Made by a program: the position numbers and the translations under genes. Below, piece by piece: positions 32,083 through 40,160 of a DNA stretch of 64,000 nt (the first letter of the stretch is position 1; each line of letters begins with the position of its first letter). The notes under the pieces are model-generated. The model made no database searches and was not told the DNA's origin. It worked only from the letters and a program-made list of their open reading frames with translations. Source of the stretch: JAQUBU01 sp036677685 (GTDB lineage: Bacteria; Bacillota; Syntrophomonadia; Syntrophomonadales; Syntrophomonadaceae); assembly GCA_036677685.1 (NCBI GenBank), contig JAVBWA010000005.1, positions 74,520 through 138,519 on the forward strand, written 5' to 3'.

Positions 32083-32670
32083 ATGAACAACAATAGGCGT
32101 GCCGGGAATCAAATAATCCAGAACATAGCAGACAAGGTAGTAGAAAAAACTTTAAAAGAGGATTTCCCGGCTGAAACGAAGCGAACCCTTCACCTGATTC
32201 GGCAGCATGATCTAGTTGGAGCGATGATAGCCCAAGCCATGAAGCAGGGAGAGTTTGATAATCTGGAGGGAACCGGCAAACCGCTTAACCTGGAAGAGAA
32301 TCCCTTTGCACCGGCTGAATTGCATATGGTTCACAAAATTCTCAAGGACAACGGCTATGCGCCCTACTGGATTGAATTGGGCAAGGAGATCGACTCCCTC
32401 TGGAAAAAATTCGGCAAAGAAGTTGACAATTTCAAACGATATACCCAAATAGTTTTTAGTGAAAAACGGAGCAACCTGGCTGTTCAACGTTATGAGCAGA
32501 AAAAGAACGACTTCTATCTGCAAAGCCGGGAACACCTAGAGGAAATTTCAAAGAAAATACTGGACTATAATCTCCATTGTCCTGTTTCCATGTTGGGCCG
32601 GGCCAATTTCGATGTAGATGATACGATAAACACTATCATTAGCGAAATAGAAGCTTTAATCAAAAGTTAA
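32083..32670 (+). CDS. DUF1992 (DnaJ homologue subfamily C member 28-like) protein
   Basis: 195 residues from ATG 32083 with AAAGGAG eight bases upstream. The conserved DUF1992 core is IAQAMKQGEFDNLEGTGKPL, then NPFAPAELHMVHKILKDNG and APYWIELGKEID. Bacterial members lack a J domain and have no defined role. It follows the ICMT-family gene by 58 bp and could end the MerR-headed operon. Confidence 0.8.
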   Translation: MNNNRRAGNQIIQNIADKVVEKTLKEDFPAETKRTLHLIRQHDLVGAMIAQAMKQGEFDNLEGTGKPLNLEENPFAPAELHMVHKILKDNGYAPYWIELGKEIDSLWKKFGKEVDNFKRYTQIVFSEKRSNLAVQRYEQKKNDFYLQSREHLEEISKKILDYNLHCPVSMLGRANFDVDDTINTIISEIEALIKS

Positions 32671-32773
32671 TATTATTGAAACTCTGCCAATAAATTCTTT
32701 AAATATTTGCCGCCAGATGGGAACAATAATAACGGCAAATTTATCTATGAATTATTAATGGGAGGCGATTTAT

Positions 32774-32890
32774 TTGGCTGGCAAAGGTTCGAAAAGACAA
32801 GATACTTCAGTCCCCAGTGAGGAACATGCAAGAACAGGACCAAAAAAGGCTCTTTCAGCTGATGACTCAAAAAAGAAGAAGAAAAAATAA
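32774..32890 (+). CDS. Tiny Lys-rich protein, paralogue 1
   Basis: 38 residues from TTG 32774 behind GGAGGCGATT. It reads AGKGSKRQDTSVPSEEHARTG then a poly-Lys end. A second copy of 41 residues lies at 40403-40528, and the likeness extends about 80 bp upstream and 60 bp downstream. The charge and size suggest a nucleic-acid- or spore-associated small protein, but I do not recognise the family. The TTG start and ribosome site are conserved in both copies, which supports real translation. Confidence 0.6.
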   Translation: MAGKGSKRQDTSVPSEEHARTGPKKALSADDSKKKKKK

Positions 32891-32976
32891 CTCATTAATT
32901 AGGCGAGGGTTCGGTTTATGAAGTCTCGTCTTATAGCTTTATCTATAAAAGAACAAAATAGTTTTGACCATATACA

Positions 32977-33144
32977 CCTATCTCGAATCTGACAGTTCTC
33001 TGACTAGTTTTTCCATACTTACTATCTCCTCCAGCCCGTCCTGCATGTATTTTCTAGCCCATGTGTTTCTTTTGCAATGTCTACTCCTACAATTAATGTG
33101 TTTGGGGTTATTGCTTCTAACCTCTCAATAGCACTGTTTTTCAT
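32977..33144 (-). pseudogene. Remnant of an IS110-family transposase (5' end, frameshifted)
   Basis: On the minus strand AGGAGG precedes ATG 33144, and the frame reads MKNSAIERLEAITPNTLIVG then VDIAKETH, the opening of the DEDD catalytic domain in IS110 transposases. The frame then breaks; in another frame WARKYMQDGLEEIVSMEKLV continues to a TAG at 32977-32979. A full transposase needs about 400 residues. It marks past insertion activity at the left border of the respiratory module. The rest of 32891-33335 has no gene. Confidence 0.7.
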
Positions 33145-33286
33145 AGTTTAAAACCTCCTGATTTGTATTATTTTTGTGAGTTTGCTTGGCCCACTCAAAT
33201 CATTCAGGGGTTTTTTTATTTTCAAATATCGTTTCACGCATTACAGGAATGCTTGATTGCAGGTAACATGCTATGAGAATTGTTGC

Positions 33287-33292
33287 TATAAT
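33287..33292 (+). promoter_or_regulatory. Extended -10 promoter of the second MerR gene
   Basis: TGC followed by TATAAT (33287-33292), an extended -10 with a poor -35. The predicted start lies just before the dyad at 33305-33317, so a bound regulator would block it. Confidence 0.5.
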
Positions 33293-33304
33293 ATATGTCA
33301 ATCC

Positions 33305-33317
33305 TATAGTTACTATA
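33305..33317 (+). promoter_or_regulatory. Putative MerR operator, copy 1 (MerR gene leader)
   Basis: Perfect dyad TATAGT-T-ACTATA. The same sequence with one mismatch, TATAGT-A-ACTATG, lies at 34248-34260 before the tetraheme cytochrome gene. Confidence 0.6.
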
Positions 33318-33335
33318 AGTTTGGAGGTATTTTCT

Positions 33336-34148
33336 ATGAAATACCGTATCAGCGATATGGCAAACATTATGGGAGTAACACCTGGAGCGCTGCATTTTTT
33401 CGAGCGTGAAAACATCATCAAAACAAAAAAGGAAGAGAACGGATATCGTTATTATGACGAAGATGATATTTTAAGACTGCTTTCTTATTATAAATATCAT
33501 TCAATGGGTATACCGGTTAAGGAAATCGGGAAGCATTTCAGCGGAAGGGAAAAAGATCGAAACAAGGTTATAGAGCGTGTCCGCCAAATCAAGGATAATT
33601 ATATTGAGAAAATCGCTGAATATCAACAATTGATCAACCAGATTGATGAGCATATTAAGGGATGTGAGCAGATATCTGAGCTTGTGGGCAATTACGAATT
33701 TGCCCAAAGCCCTGAATCGTTATTCATGCGTTTTGGACAGGATGGCTGGATATCTCCAGATAAAGAAATACAAGGTAAAATTCATAAATGGGTTGAAGCC
33801 ATGCCAGCGACACGCATTTCAATTCTGTGTTCGGGCTGGGAAAAACAGAATGGCGAAGTGACAGCATCATTCGGGTATTCACTAAAGACGGAATTAATGA
33901 CTAGACTATGCCTGCCGCAGGATGCAGGAGAAATAATTCAACTTCCCTCAGTGTCATGCCTTCACACCGTTGCTATTGCTAATACAGATTTCGCATATTC
34001 TCCGGGTCATATTTTCAAGGAAACACTGAATTATATATATAATCGGCATCTCATTCCTGTTGGACCGCCCTGGGGGACTGTTTTGTTGGTAGATGTGGAT
34101 GAGTCAATAATCAACCCGGTTGTGGAGTTATGGTTTCCAATACGATAA
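33336..34148 (+). CDS. MerR-family regulator of the respiratory module (putative)
   Basis: 270 residues from ATG 33336 behind TTGGAGG; the upstream in-frame start at 33273 precedes the -10 box. The N-terminal MerR domain is YRISDMANIMGVTPGALHFF, ERENIIKTKKEENGYRYYDE. A coiled coil runs to about 125. The C-terminal 145 residues resemble the GyrI/SOUL-like effector-binding fold in predicted beta/alpha order (TRISILCSGWEK, ETLNYIYNRHLIPVGPPWGT), suggesting a small organic inducer. It lies at the left end of the reductase module, and its dyad operator recurs before the cytochrome gene 100 bp downstream. Confidence 0.85.
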   Translation: MKYRISDMANIMGVTPGALHFFERENIIKTKKEENGYRYYDEDDILRLLSYYKYHSMGIPVKEIGKHFSGREKDRNKVIERVRQIKDNYIEKIAEYQQLINQIDEHIKGCEQISELVGNYEFAQSPESLFMRFGQDGWISPDKEIQGKIHKWVEAMPATRISILCSGWEKQNGEVTASFGYSLKTELMTRLCLPQDAGEIIQLPSVSCLHTVAIANTDFAYSPGHIFKETLNYIYNRHLIPVGPPWGTVLLVDVDESIINPVVELWFPIR

Positions 34149-34164
34149 TGCTAAATAAAAACAA

Positions 34165-34220
34165 GGGCACTTTCCTATTTCCCATTTAGTATGCGGAACA
34201 AGGAAGGTGCTTTTTTTTTG
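34165..34220 (+). terminator. Terminator after the second MerR gene
   Basis: AGGGCACTTTCC pairs with GGAAGGTGCT over a loop of about 25 nt, followed by an unbroken T tract (9-10 T). It separates the MerR transcript from the cytochrome operon. Confidence 0.8.
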
Positions 34221-34240
34221 GTTTTTGTACTAATAAATGT

Positions 34241-34270
34241 TGACTCTATAGTAACTATGGCAATTAACAT
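34241..34270 (+). promoter_or_regulatory. Promoter/operator of the cytochrome-flavoprotein operon
   Basis: TTGACT (34241-34246) overlaps the MerR-like dyad TATAGT-A-ACTATG (34248-34260). A candidate TAACAT lies 18 bp after the -35. The dyad sits in the spacer, as for MerR activators. Confidence 0.5.
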
Positions 34271-34339
34271 CATTATAGATAATGTGAAAAGAGTTTACTG
34301 TAGTCTAATATTTTCGCACTTCAGAAGGGAAGGAAAATA

Positions 34340-34789
34340 ATGAAGAAATTGGACTCAAAGAGGATGCTTCTCTTAAATAGTTTGATTGTTTTGTTTGTTT
34401 TATTAGCGACTTCAGGATTATATGCATCATTAAATAACAAGGAGGAACCAAAAACTACATATCAAGAGATGATGATGCAAGAAGATACTTTATTAAATCA
34501 TAATGGTTCAGAAAATGAACTGGAATGCTTTCAATGTCATATCAGTATTGGTTCAAACGAGCCACAAAAGAAAGTAGCGGTTGATCAGTGTCTGGCTTGC
34601 CATTCTCAAAATTACGAAAGCCTTGCAACTTTGACTCAGAATCTTGAACCAAACCCTCATAAATCTCCGCACTATGAAAATTTGGACTGCACAATGTGTC
34701 ATCAGGTTCATCAAGAATCGAAACTTATGTGTGCTGAGTGTCACACTTTTGATTGGATGGAAGATTTAGGCCCGAATTGGCTTAAATAA
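34340..34789 (+). CDS. Membrane-anchored tetraheme cytochrome c
   Basis: 149 residues. An N-terminal signal anchor (about 9-27) is followed by four CxxCH heme motifs: CFQCH (63-67), CLACH (84-88), CTMCH (117-121) and CAECH (131-135), with extra His residues (HKSPHYE) as likely distal ligands. The spacing resembles the small tetraheme cytochromes and the heme domain of Shewanella flavocytochrome c. It should carry electrons outside the membrane to the flavoprotein encoded 58 bp downstream, which lacks hemes of its own. Heme attachment needs the ResB/CcsA pair present further along the module. Confidence 0.92.
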   Translation: MKKLDSKRMLLLNSLIVLFVLLATSGLYASLNNKEEPKTTYQEMMMQEDTLLNHNGSENELECFQCHISIGSNEPQKKVAVDQCLACHSQNYESLATLTQNLEPNPHKSPHYENLDCTMCHQVHQESKLMCAECHTFDWMEDLGPNWLK

Positions 34790-34847
34790 GGTAACTCAAT
34801 TCAATTTGGTTTCAAAAAAATTATGTTAAAAAAGGGAGGGTCAAAAC

Positions 34848-36362
34848 ATGAACAAAAATGTTGGGAGAAGAGAATTTATTAAGTCAGTTGGTATTACCGG
34901 CGTTGTTTTAGCAGGTGGAAGTGTACTTGCTGGCTGCTCAACAGAAACCTCTGAGACCGGTAGTATCAAATGGACCGAAGAAACCGACGTGTTAGTGGTT
35001 GGTACCGGTTTTGCAGGTCTGGCCGCAGCGATTGAGGCAAAAACTGCCGGCGCAAAAGTTTTGGTTATTGATAAAATGCCAACAACTGGCGGCAATTCCA
35101 CGATCAATGGCGGAGATATGGCTGCTGTTGGCACCAAACTTCAACAAGAAGCCGGGGTAGAGGATAGTGTTGATCTTATGGTAGCGGATATGTTGAAGGC
35201 CGGTTTAAATTACAATCATGTCGATAAGGTCAAATTACTGGCAGAAAAATCAAAAGAAGCCGTAGAATGGTGCACTGGTCTCGGAGTCCAATTTACAAAA
35301 TTAAACTTCCACGGTGGTCATTCTGTGCCAAGAACAAATACTACAACTAATGCCACAGGTGCAGATATTGTTAAAGCTCAGGTAGCCAAGCTCAAAGAAC
35401 TCGGTGTTGAAATCAAGTCAGGCGTAAAATTGACAAAATTCATTAACAACGAAGCAGGCAGAGTAATCGGTATTGAAGCGCAGGATGGATATAAAGTTGG
35501 TGACGAAGCCAGTGGAACGGAGGTATTCATTAAGGCTAACAAAGCCGTGGTTCTGGCATCGGGTGGTTTTTCCAATGATGTCCAAATGAGAACCATACAT
35601 GAACCTCGCCTGACGGATAAATTGACCAGTACCAACCATCAAGGAGCAACCGGTGAAGCGTTGCGTGAAGCCCTTAAACTAGCCGCAATGGATGTCCATA
35701 TGGATTGGATTCAACTAGGTCCGTGGACCAGCCCTGACGAAAAAGGCTTTGGTTATACGCCGCAATTCTGTGAACGTCTGGTTGGACATGGTCTGATGAT
35801 CGACCCCAAGACCGGCAAGCGCTTTGTCAATGAGACCGGAAACCGCAAGGTAAGAGCAGATGCTATGCTCGCTCTAAACCGTAATACAATTGTTATCGGT
35901 GATGCAGATGCTGTAGCACGTCAGGTTGTTTCTAAAACATTGGAAGGCGGATTGAAGACCGGTGTTATTAAAAAATATGATACTTTTGAAGAAATCGCAG
36001 CCGCCTACGAGATTCCTGTTGAGCCTTTCCTGGCTGAGATTAAGCGCTGGAACTCCTTCGTAATTAACGGGAAAGATGAAGATTTCAACTGCCTCATTCA
36101 GAAGGGTGCCGGTCCTACACAAAAAGCTCCATTCTATGTTGCCAAACTATGGCCCAAAGTTCATCATACTATGGGTGGTTTGGTTACCAACTTAAAGAGC
36201 CAGGTAATCAATCAGGATTATGAAACCATTAAAGGTCTTTATGCTGCCGGCGAAGTTACCGGCGGGACTCACGGGGCGGTTCGTTTAGGCAGCTGTGCAA
36301 TTACAGACTGTATCGTTTTTGGCCGAATTGCTGGGCAAGAAGCGGCTAAAGAACAAGCATAG
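34848..36362 (+). CDS. Extracytoplasmic FAD-dependent reductase (flavocytochrome c flavoprotein type), Tat lipoprotein
   Basis: 504 residues. The leader has both a twin-arginine motif (RREFIK, residues 7-12) and a lipobox (VLAGC, Cys30), so it is exported folded with FAD and lipid-anchored. FAD binding is shown by VLVVGTGFAGLAAAIEAK and MPTTGGNSTINGG. It belongs to the fumarate/urocanate/acrylate reductase group: GKRFVNETGNRKVRA (catalytic Arg region), VHHTMGGL (His) and GAVRLGSCA (second Arg) are kept. The usual QAHPT His is replaced, the site here reading IQLGPW, so the substrate may not be fumarate. It is encoded with its tetraheme donor. AAAGGGAGGG precedes the ATG. Confidence 0.9.
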   Translation: MNKNVGRREFIKSVGITGVVLAGGSVLAGCSTETSETGSIKWTEETDVLVVGTGFAGLAAAIEAKTAGAKVLVIDKMPTTGGNSTINGGDMAAVGTKLQQEAGVEDSVDLMVADMLKAGLNYNHVDKVKLLAEKSKEAVEWCTGLGVQFTKLNFHGGHSVPRTNTTTNATGADIVKAQVAKLKELGVEIKSGVKLTKFINNEAGRVIGIEAQDGYKVGDEASGTEVFIKANKAVVLASGGFSNDVQMRTIHEPRLTDKLTSTNHQGATGEALREALKLAAMDVHMDWIQLGPWTSPDEKGFGYTPQFCERLVGHGLMIDPKTGKRFVNETGNRKVRADAMLALNRNTIVIGDADAVARQVVSKTLEGGLKTGVIKKYDTFEEIAAAYEIPVEPFLAEIKRWNSFVINGKDEDFNCLIQKGAGPTQKAPFYVAKLWPKVHHTMGGLVTNLKSQVINQDYETIKGLYAAGEVTGGTHGAVRLGSCAITDCIVFGRIAGQEAAKEQA

Positions 36363-36387
36363 GCTTTATTTTGCCTTTCCCCTTTTA

Positions 36388-36420
36388 AAAATGCCCCTCT
36401 TGCACGAGAGGGGCATTTAA
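36388..36420 (+). terminator. Terminator after the flavoprotein gene
   Basis: AAATGCCCCTCT pairs with AGAGGGGCATTT around a 4-6 nt loop, preceded by an A run. There is only a short T run, so partial read-through to the ferredoxin-NrfD genes is possible. Confidence 0.75.
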
Positions 36421-36466
36421 CTTAACAGTAGTAACCATCTTAAGTTAATGACTAGATGGTTAGTTT

Positions 36467-36500
36467 TAAGCATCGGAAGAACTGCGGAGCAGTTTCACAC
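36467..36500 (-). repeat. Dispersed repeat fragment in inverted orientation
   Basis: AAGCATCGGAAGAACTGCGG and onward is the reverse complement of the repeat's last hairpin and tail. It is followed at 36505-36540 by AACGAGGCGG...TGCCTCGTT, a collapsed closing stem in either orientation. Confidence 0.7.
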
Positions 36501-36573
36501 TGCTCAACGAGGCGGGGGACTCTTTTTGCCTCGTTATATTACGTTATTAAAAACGGAAAGGAGTTTTAGTGGT

Positions 36574-37233
36574 ATGGATAGTCCAGAGCATAAAACCATT
36601 AGCCGTCGTAAACTGTTAAAAATTGGAGCTTTTGCAACAGCTACGGTAGCCACCGGACTACACCCGATCCTATTCGCGGGAGCAGATAATGGGCAGGATA
36701 TTCCCAAAAACCCAAACCAAATAGGCTTTATCTTTAATCAAGAATTGTGTGTTGGTTGTCGTTCTTGTATGGCTGCATGTAAAAAGACCAACAATTGGGA
36801 AGAAGGAACAATGTGGCGCCGGGTTCTGCAATTTGAGAAAAACAGAATACATCTTTCTATCAGCTGTAATCATTGTGAGGAACCTGCTTGTGTAACGGCC
36901 TGCCCTGTAAAAGCGTATACGAAGCGTAAAAAAGATGGAATAGTTATTCAGGACCCTGATAGATGTGTGGGGTGTAAATATTGCCTGTATGTATGCCCCT
37001 ATCACGCCCCCCAATTCAGTGAGGATACAGGCAGAATCTCAAAATGTAATTTTTGCTTTGAAAGGCAAGAAAATGGGGAAAAACCGGCCTGTGTATCAGC
37101 ATGTCCAACAGGTGCCCTGTCTTTTGGTAAACTTAGCGAATTAAGGAAAGCTTCTGGTTATACTGATCAACCCAAGGGGTTACCTGATCCCAAAATAACA
37201 AAGCCTTCATGGGTCATCATACCCAAAGCATAG
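36574..37233 (+). CDS. Tat-exported NrfC-like ferredoxin with four [4Fe-4S] clusters
   Basis: 219 residues from ATG 36574 behind GGAAAGGAG; an open frame to 36448 runs through repeat sequence. The Tat signal is SRRKLLKIG (residues 10-18). Sixteen cysteines form four cluster motifs: CVGCRSCMAAC, CNHCEEPACVTACP, CVGCKYCLYVCP, and CNFCF...CVSACP. This is the DmsB/NrfC/PsrB family; the Tat leader puts it outside the membrane as in NrfC. With NrfD (next gene) it forms a quinol dehydrogenase that should feed the tetraheme cytochrome. Confidence 0.92.
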   Translation: MDSPEHKTISRRKLLKIGAFATATVATGLHPILFAGADNGQDIPKNPNQIGFIFNQELCVGCRSCMAACKKTNNWEEGTMWRRVLQFEKNRIHLSISCNHCEEPACVTACPVKAYTKRKKDGIVIQDPDRCVGCKYCLYVCPYHAPQFSEDTGRISKCNFCFERQENGEKPACVSACPTGALSFGKLSELRKASGYTDQPKGLPDPKITKPSWVIIPKA

Positions 37234-37263
37234 ATATTATTGCCACGAGGAGGTTTTTATATT

Positions 37264-38208
37264 ATGGAAATACATTGGCATTGGCTCATAGTTATATATT
37301 TGTTTCTAGGCGGACTCGGGTCGGGGGCATATTTAACTTCCTTTGCAGCGGAAAAAGGTTGGCTTGGTAATAATACAAGTCTTGCCCGCGCCGGTTATTA
37401 TATTTCTGGTCCCCTCGTAGCAATTGGTACAGCACTTTTGGTGCTTGACCTCGGGCAGGGTTTTCGCCAGCCCTGGCTTCTCATCAGACTTATTTTAAAC
37501 GTTCAGTCTGTTATGACCTGGGGTGTATATATTCTTTCAGCCTTCATAATAGTTGGAGTGATTAAAGGGTATGCTGTTTTTAAAGGTATTAAAGTACCTG
37601 CAGCTTTTACATGGGCAGGTACAGTGTTGGCTCTGGCTACAGGAACTTACTCCGGACTTTTGCTATCCGTTGTAGATGCTGTTCCCTTCTGGAACAGCCC
37701 AATTATGCCTTTTCTATTTGTAGTTTCAGGATTTTCGACTGGATTATCTGCTACCTGCTTACTTGCTCCTCTGGTTGAAAAGGGAAGTATTAATGAAGGC
37801 CGTGCAGGGCAAGTTCATTTAGGTGTTGTTGGGTTGGAACTGATTATTGCAGCTATCTTCTTTGGCAGTATGCTAATGGGATTAAACGGGCCTGTTGGAG
37901 CAGAATCAGCCAAAATGGTTATAATGGGCAGATATGCTATCGTTTTCTGGGGATACTTTATCGGTTTGGGACTTATCATTCCTTTAATTGTGTATCTGCT
38001 ACAGTTCCTTAAAGCCAGACAGGCCAGCAAATTGCATTTGGCTAAAATAGATTCTTCCGATGCTGAACAAGCTGCGGCTTTGGAAAATGGAAATCATTCT
38101 TATCTTAATAAATTTACCGATGCCGCTGTCCTGGTTGCTGGATTGTCACTTAGAGCGTTAATCCTCTTCTCTGCAATCCCATTGTGGAATGGGGTAAGCA
38201 TTTTATAA
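37264..38208 (+). CDS. nrfD: NrfD/PsrC-family membrane quinol oxidoreductase subunit
   Basis: 314 residues from ATG 37264, preceded by GAGGAGG. About eight to nine membrane helices, starting EIHWHWLIVIYLFLGGLGSG with the GGLGSGAY motif of NrfD. NrfD oxidises menaquinol and passes electrons to its ferredoxin partner (previous gene, 30 bp upstream). The stop TAA at 38206-38208 is shared with the start of a dispersed repeat, so the C terminus (LWNGVSIL) may have been altered by repeat insertion; the length is nevertheless normal. Confidence 0.9.
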   Translation: MEIHWHWLIVIYLFLGGLGSGAYLTSFAAEKGWLGNNTSLARAGYYISGPLVAIGTALLVLDLGQGFRQPWLLIRLILNVQSVMTWGVYILSAFIIVGVIKGYAVFKGIKVPAAFTWAGTVLALATGTYSGLLLSVVDAVPFWNSPIMPFLFVVSGFSTGLSATCLLAPLVEKGSINEGRAGQVHLGVVGLELIIAAIFFGSMLMGLNGPVGAESAKMVIMGRYAIVFWGYFIGLGLIIPLIVYLLQFLKARQASKLHLAKIDSSDAEQAAALENGNHSYLNKFTDAAVLVAGLSLRALILFSAIPLWNGVSIL

Positions 38209-38272
38209 CGAGGCGCTGCCTCGTTGCAGCGGTGTGTCCGAAACTGCTCCGTAGTTTCTTCTGATGCTTAAA
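38207..38272 (+). repeat. Dispersed structured repeat, internally deleted copy D1
   Basis: AACGAGGC-GCT-GCCTCGTT forms a perfect short stem where the 75-nt interior has been lost. It is followed by GCAGCGGTGTG and the final hairpin GAAACTGCTCCGTAGTTTC. It overlaps the nrfD stop codon. Confidence 0.85.
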
Positions 38273-38386
38273 CGAGGCGAAAAGATGTCCCCCCGCTTCT
38301 TTAAACGGTCGGGTTCCTATAAATAAAACAGGCGGTGGGTAGGTGCTGCCTCGTTGCAGCGGTGTGTGCTTCCGGTGCTCAAAAAG
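38271..38386 (+). repeat. Dispersed structured repeat, partial copy D2
   Basis: AACGAGGCGAAAAGATG through CTGCCTCGTTGCAGCGGTGTG, then a shortened tail CTTCCGGTGCTC. The two middle hairpins are missing. It is in tandem with D1, between nrfD and resB. Confidence 0.85.
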
Positions 38387-38418
38387 ACTTTCGATAAAAT
38401 TGAGGAGAATCAGGCCTT

Positions 38419-39381
38419 ATGCGAAAGATTTATGGTTATATTTCCTCGATGAAAACAGGTTTATGTATATTAATCATTATTGGTGTTATTTCTGCAATAG
38501 GCTCAATTTTTTATCCTGATACTTTTTTTAAATCATATATATTTAAAGCCTGTTTGCTTCTCTTACTCCTGAATATGTCTTTATGCACTATCCGCCAAAC
38601 CAAGGTTTTTTGGCAGAATTTTTCGCTTAGAAAAGATAAGGGGTTTGTTAAACGGACAGGTGTTATCGCTCTTCATGCAGGTATTGTGCTCATACTTATA
38701 GGGGGGACGGTTAATTCTTACGCCAGTCAAAAAGCAGACATTCGGATGACTAATGGTGATCTTATCAATTTATCTGATGTACTGTCCGATAACCTTCCAT
38801 TGAAGATTAAGCTAAATGAATTTTATATTGAATTTAATCCGGATGGCTCTCCCTATCAGTATTTCTCCAAGGTTAGTCTGATAAAAGAATCAGGGGATTC
38901 GCAGGAGTTCACGATCAGTGTAAACAACCCTCTGGTTTATAACGGAGTAAAAGTGTATCAACAGACATTTGGTTATTTGCTGGAGGTTCAAACTGAATTC
39001 GATTCCGGGAAAGGTACAAAGAAGACATTAAAAGAAGGTAATGTTCTCCAACTTGAGGGGTCGGATAAGAGCCTAAAATTTGTAAAGTACATCCCCAATT
39101 ACGATCCTCGCTTTGGTATGATATCACGAACTACAAGACCCGAAAACCCGAAGGTAATATATGCAATTTATCAAAACAATTCATTAATTAAAACAGGGAT
39201 TGGATCTCTCGCTGAAAAAATTGAAATTGATGCTGGAATCTTCGTTACCCTAAGTGGAATTGAGTATTATACGGGTTTGGGATTAAAACAAGACCCCGGT
39301 TTGCCTATAGCAGCCGCTGGCGGTATTCTGTTGATGGTTGGTTCGTGTTGCTCCTTGCTTATGAGGAGGGAAAGCAATTGA
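38419..39381 (+). CDS. resB: Cytochrome c biogenesis protein ResB (CcsB)
   Basis: 320 residues. Three N-terminal membrane helices (near 12-30, 40-58 and 80-100), a large extracytoplasmic domain (NPLVYNGVKVYQQTFGY is the conserved ResB block near residue 174) and a C-terminal helix near 292-312. ResB with CcsA/ResC forms the System II machinery that exports heme and attaches it to CxxCH. It is shorter than B. subtilis ResB but like the short CcsB of anaerobes. It overlaps ccsA by TTGA. The module therefore carries its own maturation pair for the tetraheme cytochrome. Confidence 0.9.
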   Translation: MRKIYGYISSMKTGLCILIIIGVISAIGSIFYPDTFFKSYIFKACLLLLLLNMSLCTIRQTKVFWQNFSLRKDKGFVKRTGVIALHAGIVLILIGGTVNSYASQKADIRMTNGDLINLSDVLSDNLPLKIKLNEFYIEFNPDGSPYQYFSKVSLIKESGDSQEFTISVNNPLVYNGVKVYQQTFGYLLEVQTEFDSGKGTKKTLKEGNVLQLEGSDKSLKFVKYIPNYDPRFGMISRTTRPENPKVIYAIYQNNSLIKTGIGSLAEKIEIDAGIFVTLSGIEYYTGLGLKQDPGLPIAAAGGILLMVGSCCSLLMRRESN

Positions 39382-40160
39382 CTTTATACATTGAATTATT
39401 TCTTTATTTGTCATTATTGTTATATACTCTAGCATCTATTAGTTATTTTGTTGGACAAAAATATTTAATATTTGCCAACGCTGCTTTTAAACTCTCTGCC
39501 ATAGGGTTTATTGTTAATTTATTGGCACTAATAATACGAACCCTATACACTGGACGCTTACCTCTGGTAAACGGATCTGAATTTATATTGTCTTTTGCCT
39601 GTTTCACCGTACTTATTTATCTTTGGTACGAAGTGAAAAGTAAAGTCAATAGCGCCGGTGGCGTAGTAATGGGAATAACCGTCATTCTTTTAGGTTCTAT
39701 TAACATCCTGATGCCCAACCAATTGCTCGAAGCACACCCGCTTATGCCTGCATTAAAGAGTCCCTGGCTTACCAGCCACGTACTAACAGCTGTTTTCGCA
39801 TATGGTGGTTATGCCGTAGCTGCAGGATTAGCTGCCATTGAATTATTAAGGAACAAATCAACGAAAGGTAACCCTTGGATATATAAAATTAATTCGTTTA
39901 GTTTTGCTATGTTAACGCTCACCATTGTGCTTGGAGCAATTTGGGCTGAACAAGCTTGGGGCAGGTACTGGAGTTGGGATCCCAAGGAAACCTGGGCCGG
40001 GATTACCTGGATCATCTATGCGTTATACTTTCACTTGCATAAAAATCGCAAATGGCAGGGGAAGAGAGCCAATATTATGGTATTGGCCGGCTTTATCCTA
40101 GTGCTTTTCACTTTCTTCGGGGTCAATTATCTGATGTTAGGGCTGCACAGTTATGCCTAA
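39378..40160 (+). CDS. ccsA: Cytochrome c biogenesis protein CcsA (ResC)
   Basis: 260 residues from TTG 39378, with GAGGAGGG before it and overlapping the resB stop (TTGA). About eight membrane helices. The heme-handling WWD-type motif is seen as WGRYWSWDPKETWAGITW (near residue 195), and flanking His residues lie in TSHVLTAVFAYGG and FHLHKNRKW. It is the partner of ResB in heme delivery to apocytochrome c. It ends the respiratory module. Confidence 0.93.
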   Translation: MTLYIELFLYLSLLLYTLASISYFVGQKYLIFANAAFKLSAIGFIVNLLALIIRTLYTGRLPLVNGSEFILSFACFTVLIYLWYEVKSKVNSAGGVVMGITVILLGSINILMPNQLLEAHPLMPALKSPWLTSHVLTAVFAYGGYAVAAGLAAIELLRNKSTKGNPWIYKINSFSFAMLTLTIVLGAIWAEQAWGRYWSWDPKETWAGITWIIYALYFHLHKNRKWQGKRANIMVLAGFILVLFTFFGVNYLMLGLHSYA

